Assembly: GCA_041392205.1 (NCBI GenBank) | Contig: JAWKMO010000002.1 | Location: 62,001 to 126,000, forward strand | Source: Halomarinibacterium sp041392205 | Lineage (GTDB): Bacteria; Bacteroidota; Bacteroidia; Flavobacteriales; Flavobacteriaceae | Length of the DNA: 64,000 nucleotides | Direction: 5' to 3' | Shown: piece after piece, positions 8,849 to 16,847 of the stretch | Position numbering within the stretch: position 1 is the stretch's first letter | Layout of the letters: each line of letters opens with the position of its first letter | Program-made: the position numbers and the translations under genes | The notes under the pieces: model-generated | Database searches by the model: none | Told to the model about the DNA's origin: nothing | Seen by the model: only the letters and a program-made list of their open reading frames with translations

Positions 8849-9057
8849 TGAAAACAAGAATTATTCACGCGGTTGCAGGGACTTTTATTTTAGCAAGTCT
8901 TTTATTGGCCATTTATGTTTCTATTAACTGGCTTTGGTTTACCGCCTTTGTGGGCATTAATTTAGTACAATCTTCTATAACCAACTGGTGTCTTATGAGT
9001 ACCCTTTTGGAAAAAATAGGGATAAAAGATACAGAAGATAAAAGCTGTTGTAACTAA
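8848..9057 (+). CDS. DUF2892 (YgaP-type) small membrane protein
   Basis: A 69-residue protein with two hydrophobic helices (about 8-26 and 28-47) joined by a tight turn containing NWLWF, matching the DUF2892 family. In YgaP this module is fused to a rhodanese domain that handles sulfane sulfur. Here the rhodanese part is absent but the C-terminus ends in a Cys-Cys pair (DKSCCN), and Cys48 sits in NWCLM. Last gene of the efflux operon; its stop is one base from the convergent EnvC-like gene, with no terminator hairpin visible between them. Confidence 0.75.
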   Translation: MKTRIIHAVAGTFILASLLLAIYVSINWLWFTAFVGINLVQSSITNWCLMSTLLEKIGIKDTEDKSCCN

Positions 9058-9058
9058 A

Positions 9059-10300
9059 CTACATTTTGTAAACCCAATCTGCAGGGTTCATTTTATTGGT
9101 GTTTTGATACACAAAAAACTTTAATATTGTTTTTCCTGTGTTGGGATGTGTAAATACTTTCCCAAGGGCCTGTTTGGTGGTTACTTTATCCCCTTTTTTA
9201 ACCAAAACAGTAGCCAGATTATTATAAATCGTAATATAGTCTCCATGCCTTATATAAACGGCTTTGTTGGCTCCTTTTAATTGTTGAACTTGTATGACTT
9301 CACCGTTAAAAACTGCCCGGGCTATAGCGTTGGATTCTGTTATAATTTCTACCCCGTTATGGTCTTGTGTAACATTAGGAAATTGAGGGTGTTGCCTTTT
9401 GCCAAAAGGAGTGATAACCTTCCCTTTTTCCACGGGCCAAATCAATTTTCCTTTATTATTTTTAAAATCTTTGGCTAGTAGTTTTGCTTCAGGGGTTAAG
9501 GTAAATGTCGTGGTGGAAGTAGGGGTTGTATTACTGGTATTTACTGTAGCCACCTTTTTGTTTGCTTCAGCAATGGCTGCTTTTATTAAGGCATCTATTT
9601 CTTTTTCAAGTTTGTTGGCTTCTTTTTGCTTTTCTCTAATTTGGTTTGCAAACTTATTTTCTTCCTTTTTTAAGGTAGCTACGAGTGCTTGCTGATTTTT
9701 CTTTTCTTGATCAAGCTTTGCTTTTTCAACTTTATTTTGATCTATGAGCTTCTGTTTATCTTTTTTTTGACGGATTAAATTTTCATTTAATGTTTGAAGC
9801 TCCCCGGTTTTCAATTTAATTTCTTCGCCTTGCTTTTTTCTAAACTTGGTATACTGCTTCATATATTGCATCCGCTTATAAGCTTGCAAAAAGTTTTCCG
9901 AAGACAATAAAAACATGATTCTGCTTTGCTGTGATTTGCTTTTGTATGATTTTGAAATCATCCCAGCATAATCCGTTTTTAATGCTTTTAATTCTTCTTT
10001 TAATTGGTCTATGGTGTTTAAGTTGGTATTAATTTCTCGCGTTAATAAATTCGCCTGTTCGTTGGTTACGCGAATTAATATTTCTCGGGTAGCAATACGT
10101 TGGTCTAAGTCTTCCACCTCTGCCAGTACCGACTTTTTCTCTCCTTTTGTTTTAAAAAGAAGCGAGTTTATCTTTTGGATTTCTTCCAAAAGAGCTTGTC
10201 TTTTTTCTTCTAGTTCCTGTTGTTTTTTTGATTGTGAAAACGAAGGAATACTCATCCATAAAAAGATGAGGCTAAAAATAAAAAGTGCTTTTGTTCTCAT
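9059..10300 (-). CDS. EnvC-like murein hydrolase activator (degenerate M23/LytM)
   Basis: A 413-residue exported protein: signal peptide (FIFSLIFLWMSIPSFS), a long coiled coil (about residues 22-245), then a C-terminal LytM domain (about 290-413). The zinc-peptidase signature is eroded: the HxxxD motif reads HNGVEI and the HxH motif reads LKFFV. It should therefore activate an amidase, as EnvC does, rather than cut peptidoglycan itself. Likely role in daughter-cell separation. ATGA overlap with the DUF4292 gene upstream indicates translational coupling. Confidence 0.85.
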   Translation of the reverse strand: MRTKALFIFSLIFLWMSIPSFSQSKKQQELEEKRQALLEEIQKINSLLFKTKGEKKSVLAEVEDLDQRIATREILIRVTNEQANLLTREINTNLNTIDQLKEELKALKTDYAGMISKSYKSKSQQSRIMFLLSSENFLQAYKRMQYMKQYTKFRKKQGEEIKLKTGELQTLNENLIRQKKDKQKLIDQNKVEKAKLDQEKKNQQALVATLKKEENKFANQIREKQKEANKLEKEIDALIKAAIAEANKKVATVNTSNTTPTSTTTFTLTPEAKLLAKDFKNNKGKLIWPVEKGKVITPFGKRQHPQFPNVTQDHNGVEIITESNAIARAVFNGEVIQVQQLKGANKAVYIRHGDYITIYNNLATVLVKKGDKVTTKQALGKVFTHPNTGKTILKFFVYQNTNKMNPADWVYKM

Positions 10301-11085
10301 TTGGACAAGTCGATTTCTTCGTACCCTTGCGGAATTTCGAACGGAAAACTCACGGGTGCATTTACATCAATATTTTTATAACTAACTGAAATTTTTGTTT
10401 TTTCTTCTTTTTCTGAAGCATCAATTAAAATATCTTTAGGGTAATAACTCCCCGCAGCCATTTGGTAATCGCCATACCTAATAGAAAACAATCGTTGTTG
10501 GTATGGTTGTGAAACCGATCCTGAAACCACTTTATAATGGGTGGAATTTAAAAATAAGGAATGGATAAAGTTTACCGGTTGCTTTTGGGGTTCAATTTTA
10601 TAAAGATTGTTGGCAAACGATACTTTGTATTGTGTTTCATCTAAGCTAAAAATGGATTGTCCCAAAAGTATGGCTTGTGTTTTTTCAAAGTTTAAATCGG
10701 TCCCAAGCCAATTGCTTAAAAGGGAGAAATCACCATCAAAATAGGTGTTGGAAATAGTCTCATAATAGCTTACTCGGTCTGGTGTAATAATGGCTTTTGC
10801 TAAAGTAATCCCTAACAAGGAGGCTTTTATCCAAATGGTTTTGTCTTTTTCCATTCTCAAACTTACGGTAATCGATTGTTGGGTTTTCCCATCGTCATAA
10901 ACAACTTGAACCCGAGAAGCTAGTGTAGTAAAGTTTGGCGAAGCCAACGTATGAAATGAAACTAATTGAGTAACATTAATCGTGTTATTTCCGTTTTCTC
11001 CTCCTGTAACCGTTTTTGTACCCCTACAACTTGTGAGTATTAAGGCAGGAAGTAGTAATAAGATATAGATTCTTTTTATATACAT
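10297..11085 (-). CDS. DUF4292 lipoprotein
   Basis: A 262-residue lipoprotein with lipobox LTSC (Cys20) after a short hydrophobic stretch. The remainder is beta-rich and matches DUF4292, a Bacteroidota envelope family whose fold is thought to resemble LolA/LolB lipoprotein carriers (recalled, not checked). It lies between a TPR protein gene (TAATG overlap) and the EnvC-like gene (ATGA overlap), a tightly coupled three-gene operon of envelope function. No catalytic motif is visible. Confidence 0.8.
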   Translation of the reverse strand: MYIKRIYILLLLPALILTSCRGTKTVTGGENGNNTINVTQLVSFHTLASPNFTTLASRVQVVYDDGKTQQSITVSLRMEKDKTIWIKASLLGITLAKAIITPDRVSYYETISNTYFDGDFSLLSNWLGTDLNFEKTQAILLGQSIFSLDETQYKVSFANNLYKIEPQKQPVNFIHSLFLNSTHYKVVSGSVSQPYQQRLFSIRYGDYQMAAGSYYPKDILIDASEKEEKTKISVSYKNIDVNAPVSFPFEIPQGYEEIDLSK

Positions 11086-12458
11086 TAATTTGAAAAATGA
11101 ATTGCTTCCCCTTTTTTTCCATAAAAAGTGGCTTTTTTGGTATCCCCTTTTTGAGTGTATGCTTTGCTTAATTGTTCGTAAAAGTCTTTTTCCATTTTAG
11201 GATCATCCAATAAAAAATCCAATCCCATTTCAAGGCTTTCTATGGCTTTGTTCGCATTATTTAAATAATTATTTGCGACACCGTTTAATAAATAAAGTAA
11301 GGCTTGTGCAGGAAATACCGCTAAACTATTTTCACTTAGCTTAGCAGCTTCTACAAATTTTTCTGTATCTATTTGAAGTAAAAGGGTATTCTTAAGCAAG
11401 CTATAATTATCGGGGTCCCTTGCGGTCCCTTTTTCAAAAAATTGCAAGGCCACTTCTTTGTTTTGTTTCTGAATAAAATAGTTTCCTAATTGCTCATAAA
11501 AGCTTCCGTTATTACTTTCAGAAAGAAGGGGGATTAGTGCTTCTAATTTGTCTTCATGTTGTGGATTTTGAGACACAAAATTCAAAAAATCGGAAAGAAC
11601 TTTATATTTTGTGTCATTTTCAATTTCCGCTGTTTTAAATACAATTGCGGCAGAAGAAAGTGCTTTTTCGATAGTCCCTTCGTCTAAATAAAATTTATAT
11701 AAAGACAAATGAACCTTTTTTGAGTTGGGGTGATTTGTTAATAAGGTTTTGGCCGTTTCAAAAGCTTTGGCAATATTACCTTCCTCACTGTAGAGGTAAA
11801 TTAAATTTAAAAAATCCTGTTCGTTTTTTGGGTTTTTTTCAATTTTGGATTCCAAATTGGTAATGGCTGCTTCAGTATTTCCGGTAATACTATAAATTTG
11901 TTTTCTTAAGGAGTCTCTATAGATACTTTCTCCCCAGCTTTCATCTAACTCATCTAATAGTTCTAAGGCACTTTCATATTGTTTGGTACGATGATACAAA
12001 TTGGCTAAATCTTCTTTATAGTCATCATTCTTTTTTGCTAATTTTTCAACCAAAGGAATGGCCGCCGTATAATTTTTTTGCTGAAAGTAAAGCTCATACA
12101 ATGCCTCCATAACATCCATTCTCTCGCCAGTGGTTAATAAAACGCGTTTAAAATAATCTTCTGCTTCATCGTAGCGTTTTAATTGGGTAAGGTTTTTGGC
12201 CATTTCAAAATAAACCACGGCTTCTTGTGTAGGATCTTTTTTGGCAGCTCTTTCTGCTTTTATAAGTGCTTCGTAGGCCAATTCATAATTTTCAATCCCT
12301 TTTTGTTTTAGTGCTTCAAAAAAGTTTTCTTGAAAAGCATCGCTCACATTTCCTAAATCATCGGTAGGTGTTTCTTCCACTTCTTGAGAATACAGCATTA
12401 CTACGGGCAATAACATTCCGAAGAGAAGAAAAAAGGTACGTAGTTTATTTATTTTCAA
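11085..12458 (-). CDS. Exported tetratricopeptide-repeat protein
   Basis: A 457-residue protein with a signal peptide (FFLLFGMLLPVVMLYSQ) and TPR-like helical pairs through most of its length, for example YDEAEDYFKRVLL and NKAIESLEMGLDFL. The start is a TTG at 12458: no ATG gives a complete signal sequence with its positive end (KINKLR). First gene of the TPR-DUF4292-EnvC operon, with a -7 element 32 nt upstream. Probably a periplasmic scaffold protein; partners are not indicated beyond the operon. Confidence 0.8.
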   Translation of the reverse strand: MKINKLRTFFLLFGMLLPVVMLYSQEVEETPTDDLGNVSDAFQENFFEALKQKGIENYELAYEALIKAERAAKKDPTQEAVVYFEMAKNLTQLKRYDEAEDYFKRVLLTTGERMDVMEALYELYFQQKNYTAAIPLVEKLAKKNDDYKEDLANLYHRTKQYESALELLDELDESWGESIYRDSLRKQIYSITGNTEAAITNLESKIEKNPKNEQDFLNLIYLYSEEGNIAKAFETAKTLLTNHPNSKKVHLSLYKFYLDEGTIEKALSSAAIVFKTAEIENDTKYKVLSDFLNFVSQNPQHEDKLEALIPLLSESNNGSFYEQLGNYFIQKQNKEVALQFFEKGTARDPDNYSLLKNTLLLQIDTEKFVEAAKLSENSLAVFPAQALLYLLNGVANNYLNNANKAIESLEMGLDFLLDDPKMEKDFYEQLSKAYTQKGDTKKATFYGKKGEAIHFSN

Positions 12459-12489
12459 AACAAGTTGTCTAGTGGGTCTTTTGGCGCAG

Positions 12490-12498
12490 CTAAAGATA
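12490..12498 (-). promoter_or_regulatory. -7 promoter element of the TPR-DUF4292-EnvC operon
   Basis: On the minus strand this reads TATCTTTAG, one base from the TAnnTTTG consensus, 32 nt before the TTG start at 12458. No clear -33 element. Confidence 0.45.
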
Positions 12499-12537
12499 AA
12501 CTTCTTCGAGACCTATTAATCATTATGGGGATTAAAA

Positions 12538-12560
12538 CCTCTCGACTGCGCTGGAGGGGA
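12538..12560. repeat. Dispersed intergenic repeat (CTCGACTGCGCTGGAG type)
   Basis: The core CTCGACTGCGCTGGAG is one base from a perfect inverted repeat (CTCGACTGCGCTCGAG), a motif recalled as repeated in intergenic DNA of many flavobacteria. It occupies the 111-bp gap between the nucleotidyltransferase and TPR genes. Only one copy is in the window. Confidence 0.45.
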
Positions 12561-12569
12561 CCTATTTTT

Positions 12570-13586
12570 TTATTTTAGTTCGCTATAATCTCCTATGCTA
12601 ATCTGGGTAAAATTACCGTCATACATAACGTGATTACCAATCATTGCATTGTCTAAAGTAGCATTTTTAATCACCGATTGCGTTTGAATTATGGAATTTT
12701 TAACGGTACTGTTTTCTATGGTTGTTCCCTTTCCCAGGGAAACAAAAGGTCCAACAGTGGCGTTTTTTAAAACCACATGATCTCCAATATAGCAAGGGGG
12801 TATTACATTTGAATTTTCTGAGGTATACTTTTCTGAAATTAAGTTCTTTCCATCTTCCAATAAAAACTGAAGCATTTTACCATTGGTTTCTATGGTAACT
12901 TCTTTGTTACCACAATCCATCCATTCGGTAACAGTTGCCGTTTTAAAAATTTTTCCAGAGGCCATCATGCGTTTTATGCCATCATTTATTTGGTATTCTC
13001 CCCCATGAATTATCTCATTATCCAAAACATATTGAAGTTCTTTTTTAAGTTCCTCAATTTCCTTAAAATAATAAATTCCTATGACAGCTTGATCGCTTAC
13101 AAAAGATTTTGGCTTTTCTACCAGCTCGATAATTTCTTCCTTTTCGTTTAGGTTAACGACTCCATAGGCTTGGGGATTATTTACCTTTTTGGTCCAAATA
13201 ACACTATCTGCCTCTTTATTAAGATTAAAAGTAGCTCTTATTAACGTATCTGCATACGCAATAACGGCAGGTCCAGAAAGAGATGGTGCTGCACACATAA
13301 TGGCGTGACCTGTTCCTTTTGGGTCTAGTTGTCTATAAATGGAAGCTTTTGCCCCTAGGTTTTTAGCCAATTCCTGTAGGCTTTCTACCACATCTTCTCC
13401 AAAAAAAGCAGGGTCACCCAAAATAAAGGCTATTTCTTCGATGGGTTGATTAAGTATGTGCACAATATCTGTGACCAATTGGTGTACAATTGGGGTTCCT
13501 GCTACTGCTAGTAGTGGTTTAGGAATAGTTAGTGTATGGGGTCGAAGTCGCGAACCACGACCTGCCATTGGGACGATGATTTTCAT
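12570..13586 (-). CDS. Sugar-phosphate nucleotidyltransferase with C-terminal beta-helix
   Basis: A 338-residue enzyme. The N-terminal nucleotidyltransferase signature PMAGRGSRLRPHTLTIPKPLL (residues 6-26) identifies a sugar-1-phosphate nucleotidyltransferase; the last ~90 residues carry hexapeptide-like repeats (VVLKNATVGPFVSLGKGTTI, KNATLDNAMIG) that form a left-handed beta-helix. It makes an NDP-sugar; base and sugar cannot be told from motifs. A distinct rfbA is present at 58.2 kb, so this one probably serves another sugar. Starts 3 nt after the stop of the TPR gene upstream, in the same operon. Confidence 0.85.
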   Translation of the reverse strand: MKIIVPMAGRGSRLRPHTLTIPKPLLAVAGTPIVHQLVTDIVHILNQPIEEIAFILGDPAFFGEDVVESLQELAKNLGAKASIYRQLDPKGTGHAIMCAAPSLSGPAVIAYADTLIRATFNLNKEADSVIWTKKVNNPQAYGVVNLNEKEEIIELVEKPKSFVSDQAVIGIYYFKEIEELKKELQYVLDNEIIHGGEYQINDGIKRMMASGKIFKTATVTEWMDCGNKEVTIETNGKMLQFLLEDGKNLISEKYTSENSNVIPPCYIGDHVVLKNATVGPFVSLGKGTTIENSTVKNSIIQTQSVIKNATLDNAMIGNHVMYDGNFTQISIGDYSELK

Positions 13587-13589
13587 TAT

Positions 13590-14768
13590 TTAATCATTAA
13601 ATCTTAGGTTAACTTCTTTCTCTTTGGCAATTTTCTTGAAAATATCTGTCTTGTCCTGCTTGCTAAAATCTGAATAAAGAGCATCTATTATGCGCTGAGC
13701 ATCTGCCAAATATGGTGAATTTGCTTGTTTATAGAGTTTATAAGCATCAAAAATAGAGGCTGCTGCATTTTCTATATCTCCCATTTTACTATAAATTAAG
13801 GAAATACCATAAGGGCCTTCTGGGTCTTCGGGGTAGTTTTTTATAAGGATTTTATAATATTTTATTGCATTGGGATAGTCTTCAAGATAAGAATAAGCTA
13901 CACCAATATTCATAAGTGCAGAGGGATGTACAGGATCAATTCTTAAAGATTCTTTGTATGCTTCTATGGCATCTTCAATATTATTCATTTTACGTAAACT
14001 AAGTCCCAAATTATCCCACGCAAATAGAAAATCAGGGTCTATTTTTACTGCTTTTTTATAATATTTGATAGCGTCTTTTTCATTTCCTGAGTTAGTTGCT
14101 TCAATTCCCCTGTTATAAAAGTCTATTGCTTTTTGGTTTGAAGAATATGCATTGGATTTTGGCGCATCACTGGAAAAAGAAACAATTTTAAGTGCCTCAC
14201 AATGTTCTGTTAAGTAAAATTGAATCTCATTTAGAAATTTGCGTAATGTTTCAACATTGCTTAAAATAGTATTGTTTGTATGATTTTGGATCAAGCTTTC
14301 CACAATACATTCTTGAATTTTTTGGTTTTTCTCGAACAATACCAAAGAGGTGTTAATAGCCCCTATACACTGGCATGCATTTTCAGATACATTATCCAGT
14401 AATTCTTGAGAAAACGGAGTTTTGGTAGTTTCTATTATTTTTTGATAGGAATCGCAATGTTCCGTTAAATATTTTTCAAGGTCTGGATGCAATCCTTCTG
14501 CAATATTTACTTCATAATTTTGGGTAGTTGTAGAATCCTTCGCTTCATTTACTTTTATAGAATTCATAACTCCCTTTAGTTGGTAAATAAGCGACCCTTC
14601 CATGTAACAGTTTTTTAATTGTTCTTCTAGGGTTGTTTCCTCGTTAGGGCTAATTTTATCAATACAACTACAGGTTAAGTCAGAAGCCTCTTTCATGAGA
14701 TTGCTTTCTTCTTGTGAAATACCTGAAAGAGAGAGAAGCAAAATATAAGTTAGGATGGTTTTTTTCAT
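13590..14768 (-). CDS. Exported TPR protein
   Basis: About 392 residues. The ATG at 14768 begins a signal peptide (MKKTILTYILLLSLSGISQ); the frame is open to 14795 but those codons are an AT-rich leader. The first half has two Cys-x-Cys-containing segments of similar design (TCSCIDKI, CQCIGAI) that look like an internal duplication; the second half holds at least three TPR units (KDAIKYYKKAVKIDPDFLFAWDN, IEDAIEAYKESLRIDP, YPNAIKYYKILIKNYPEDP). Function unknown; an envelope protein-interaction role is likely. The leader shares an AT-rich motif with two polysaccharide genes. Confidence 0.75.
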   Translation of the reverse strand: MKKTILTYILLLSLSGISQEESNLMKEASDLTCSCIDKISPNEETTLEEQLKNCYMEGSLIYQLKGVMNSIKVNEAKDSTTTQNYEVNIAEGLHPDLEKYLTEHCDSYQKIIETTKTPFSQELLDNVSENACQCIGAINTSLVLFEKNQKIQECIVESLIQNHTNNTILSNVETLRKFLNEIQFYLTEHCEALKIVSFSSDAPKSNAYSSNQKAIDFYNRGIEATNSGNEKDAIKYYKKAVKIDPDFLFAWDNLGLSLRKMNNIEDAIEAYKESLRIDPVHPSALMNIGVAYSYLEDYPNAIKYYKILIKNYPEDPEGPYGISLIYSKMGDIENAAASIFDAYKLYKQANSPYLADAQRIIDALYSDFSKQDKTDIFKKIAKEKEVNLRFND

Positions 14769-14787
14769 CTTTATAAAATATTTGACA
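14769..14787 (-). promoter_or_regulatory. Start-proximal AAATATTTTATA motif, third copy
   Basis: Read on the minus strand, TCAAATATTTTATAAAG abuts the ATG at 14768. The same core, AAATATTTTATA followed by three or four bases and the ATG, stands before genes at 38925 and 59085. A small hairpin (AAGTT-TTCC-AACTT) lies 28 nt before this ATG. The rest of the leader is not similar to the other two. Confidence 0.35.
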
Positions 14788-14869
14788 AATAACAAGTTGG
14801 AAAACTTAGTCTTTCATTTTTGTTGGTTTACTTAATTGTGAATAAGCTTTGTATAAACATTACCATCCT

Positions 14870-15304
14870 TTATTTTACTCCCGTACTTCCAAAACCCCCT
14901 TCGCCTCTAACTGTTTCTGAAAGCTCGATGGTTTCTTGCCATTGGGCGCGTTCGTGTTTGGCGATGACTAATTGGGCAATGCGCTCACCATTTTCTATGG
15001 CAAAAGGGTCTGAAGAAAGATTTACTAAAATGACTCCTATTTCACCTCGGTAATCCGCATCAATAGTCCCAGGGGTATTTAACACGGTAATTCCTTTTTT
15101 AAAAGCCAGCCCACTTCTGGGGCGAACTTGCGCTTCGTACCCTATGGGTAACTCTATAAAAAGCCCTGTTTTAACAAGGGTTCTTTCCAAAGGTTTTAAA
15201 ACAATCGCTTCAGTAAGGTTGGCTCGTAAGTCCATGCCTGCAGAGGCTTCTGTTTCATAATTAGGTAGTGGATGTTGAGAGTTGTTAATTATTTTTATAA
15301 CCAT
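14870..15304 (-). CDS. dut: dUTP diphosphatase
   Basis: A 144-residue trimeric dUTPase with all five family motifs in order: AGMDLRA, RPRSGLAFKKGI, GTIDADYRGEIGV, RIAQLVIA and the C-terminal P-loop-like RGEGGFGSTG. It hydrolyses dUTP to dUMP and diphosphate, keeping uracil out of DNA and feeding dTMP synthesis. Length is normal for the family. It lies 10 nt after the lipoprotein gene on the same strand. Confidence 0.95.
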   Translation of the reverse strand: MVIKIINNSQHPLPNYETEASAGMDLRANLTEAIVLKPLERTLVKTGLFIELPIGYEAQVRPRSGLAFKKGITVLNTPGTIDADYRGEIGVILVNLSSDPFAIENGERIAQLVIAKHERAQWQETIELSETVRGEGGFGSTGVK

Positions 15305-15314
15305 TATAAAATCA

Positions 15315-15815
15315 TTAATTTCTTCCGTTTGTATTGTTACTAGGGTAAGCTAAAAGAGGCTTTTCTTCAAGGTTTGGTATTTTATAGTACTGTATTTCGC
15401 CTTTAAAAGTATAACTTACTACGGCCTCGTTACTTTCAAGTGTAAAAGGGGATTTTTCTATGGGTAGGTTTTCACTTTCTTTTATGGGGTTACTATCCAT
15501 AATTAGATCCCTGTTATTTTCATTTAGGAAGTTAGCATGGTAGCTTTCGCTATTATTTGGGTCTTGTGTAGCTTTGGCCACCTTATCTCCAAAAAAGATA
15601 TCATTAATCAAAATTTCTTCGTTGGTATTTCCTAAGGTAATATGAACGTTTGTCCCCGACCCTCCTCCTTGAACCCCCGCAATCCATTTTTGAAAATACG
15701 CAGATTGGACGGTAAAGGGAGGGGTCTTTTCGAATAAAATATCTTTCCCTCCAGCACAACTAACCATTGCAAAAATAAAAAAGGAAATACCCATAATACG
15801 ATAGCGATTCTTCAT
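15315..15815 (-). CDS. Hypothetical lipoprotein
   Basis: A 166-residue protein with a lipoprotein signal (FFIFAMVSC, Cys20). The mature part is short, soluble and probably beta-rich, with no catalytic motif I recognise. It lies directly after the terminator of the ATP synthase operon and upstream of dut. A weak -7-like element (TACCTTTATG at 15841-15850, minus strand) could start its transcription, so it may be the first gene of a unit running to the nucleotidyltransferase. Confidence 0.65.
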   Translation of the reverse strand: MKNRYRIMGISFFIFAMVSCAGGKDILFEKTPPFTVQSAYFQKWIAGVQGGGSGTNVHITLGNTNEEILINDIFFGDKVAKATQDPNNSESYHANFLNENNRDLIMDSNPIKESENLPIEKSPFTLESNEAVVSYTFKGEIQYYKIPNLEEKPLLAYPSNNTNGRN

Positions 15816-15850
15816 AATTTTTTTATTTCAAAAGTCTTGCCATAAAGGTA

Positions 15851-15887
15851 TAAAAAAACCTTCCGTTTATGGCGGAAGGTTTTTGTA
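15851..15887 (-). terminator. Rho-independent terminator of the atp operon
   Basis: A 9-bp perfect stem (15857-15865 with 15873-15881) and a 7-nt loop is flanked by seven A residues on the left, giving a T-tract on the minus strand right after atpG. The right side also has T residues, so it could work in both directions. Confidence 0.85.
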
Positions 15888-15904
15888 AGTTTTAAACTAA
15901 AGAA

Positions 15905-16774
15905 CTAGCCTGCTAAAGCTTCAGCACCGCCTACAATTTCCAAAATTTCACTAGTAATTGCTGCTTGACGCGCTTTGTTATACTGAAGTTTTAGTTGATT
16001 TCTTAACTCGGTAGCATTGTCTGTTGCTTTGTGCATGGCTGTCATTCGAGCGCCGTGTTCACTAGCTACACTATCCCTTAAGGCTTTAAACAATTGTGTT
16101 TTCAGCATTTTAGGAATTAACTCCTCCACTATTTTCTCTTTTGAAGGTTCAAAAATATAGTCTGTTGTAGTTTTTGAGGGGGTGTCTTCTTTCTTTAAAG
16201 GCGCAATTGGCAAATAGGACTCATGCATAACCACTTGAGTTGCGGCATTTTTAAAGTTGTTGTACACCAGTACAATTTTATCGTAGGTCCCCTCTGCGTA
16301 AAGATTCATTAATTTTTCTGAAAGTACGGAAGCATTTTCAAAGGATAAGTCATCAAAAATAGCATTATTGTTTTCTACTATTTTTTCTGTTTTCTTTAAA
16401 ATATCATTTCCTTTTTTTCCGAAGGTTACAAAATGAACATTTTTCCCTTTATATTCTTCCAAAATACTTCTTCGGCTTTCTTTTATAATGTTGCTGTTAA
16501 ATGCGCCTGCCAATCCACGATTAGAGGTAATGGCTACAACCAAAACATTCGTTATTTCCCTTTGTACTGCAAATTTACTTCCGCTATCGCCATCTAAAGT
16601 AGCACTTAAATTTTGAAGTAATTTTGTGAGTGTTTCCGAATAGGGTCTCATCGCAGTAATAGCATCTTGAGCCTTTTTCAACTTAGCAGCAGAAACCATT
16701 TTCATGGCACTGGTTATTTGCATGGTTGAACCAACCGAGGTAATTCTATTTCGTATTTCTTTAAGATTCGCCAT
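15905..16774 (-). CDS. atpG: ATP synthase F1 subunit gamma
   Basis: A 289-residue central-stalk subunit. The conserved N-terminal helix (LKEIRNRITSVGSTMQITSAMKMV) and the C-terminal helix ending near ATDNATELRNQLKLQYNKARQAAITSEILEIV form the coiled-coil rotor axle. Normal length. Last gene of the operon, followed by a strong terminator. A dispersed repeat lies in the 73-bp gap before it. Confidence 0.95.
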   Translation of the reverse strand: MANLKEIRNRITSVGSTMQITSAMKMVSAAKLKKAQDAITAMRPYSETLTKLLQNLSATLDGDSGSKFAVQREITNVLVVAITSNRGLAGAFNSNIIKESRRSILEEYKGKNVHFVTFGKKGNDILKKTEKIVENNNAIFDDLSFENASVLSEKLMNLYAEGTYDKIVLVYNNFKNAATQVVMHESYLPIAPLKKEDTPSKTTTDYIFEPSKEKIVEELIPKMLKTQLFKALRDSVASEHGARMTAMHKATDNATELRNQLKLQYNKARQAAITSEILEIVGGAEALAG

Positions 16775-16798
16775 GTCTCATTTGAGTTTTTAGCTAAA

Positions 16799-16832
16799 CA
16801 CCCCCCTCAATCCCCCCAAAAGGGAGGAAATG
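16799..16832. repeat. Dispersed C/G-rich intergenic repeat between atpA and atpG
   Basis: A run of C tracts and a G tract (CCCCCCTCAATCCCCCCAAA then AGGGAGGAAA) stands out in AT-rich DNA. A related element in the opposite orientation is at 25991-26026, where it forms the 3' end of a glycosyltransferase gene. It inserts into an otherwise compact atp operon. Confidence 0.5.
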
Positions 16833-16847
16833 AGTGGAATCTATTTT

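Noticed and set aside
12895..12910. Third GTAAC...GTTAC inverted pair
   Set aside because: The spacer is 6, not 4, and it lies inside the nucleotidyltransferase coding sequence with no promoter nearby.
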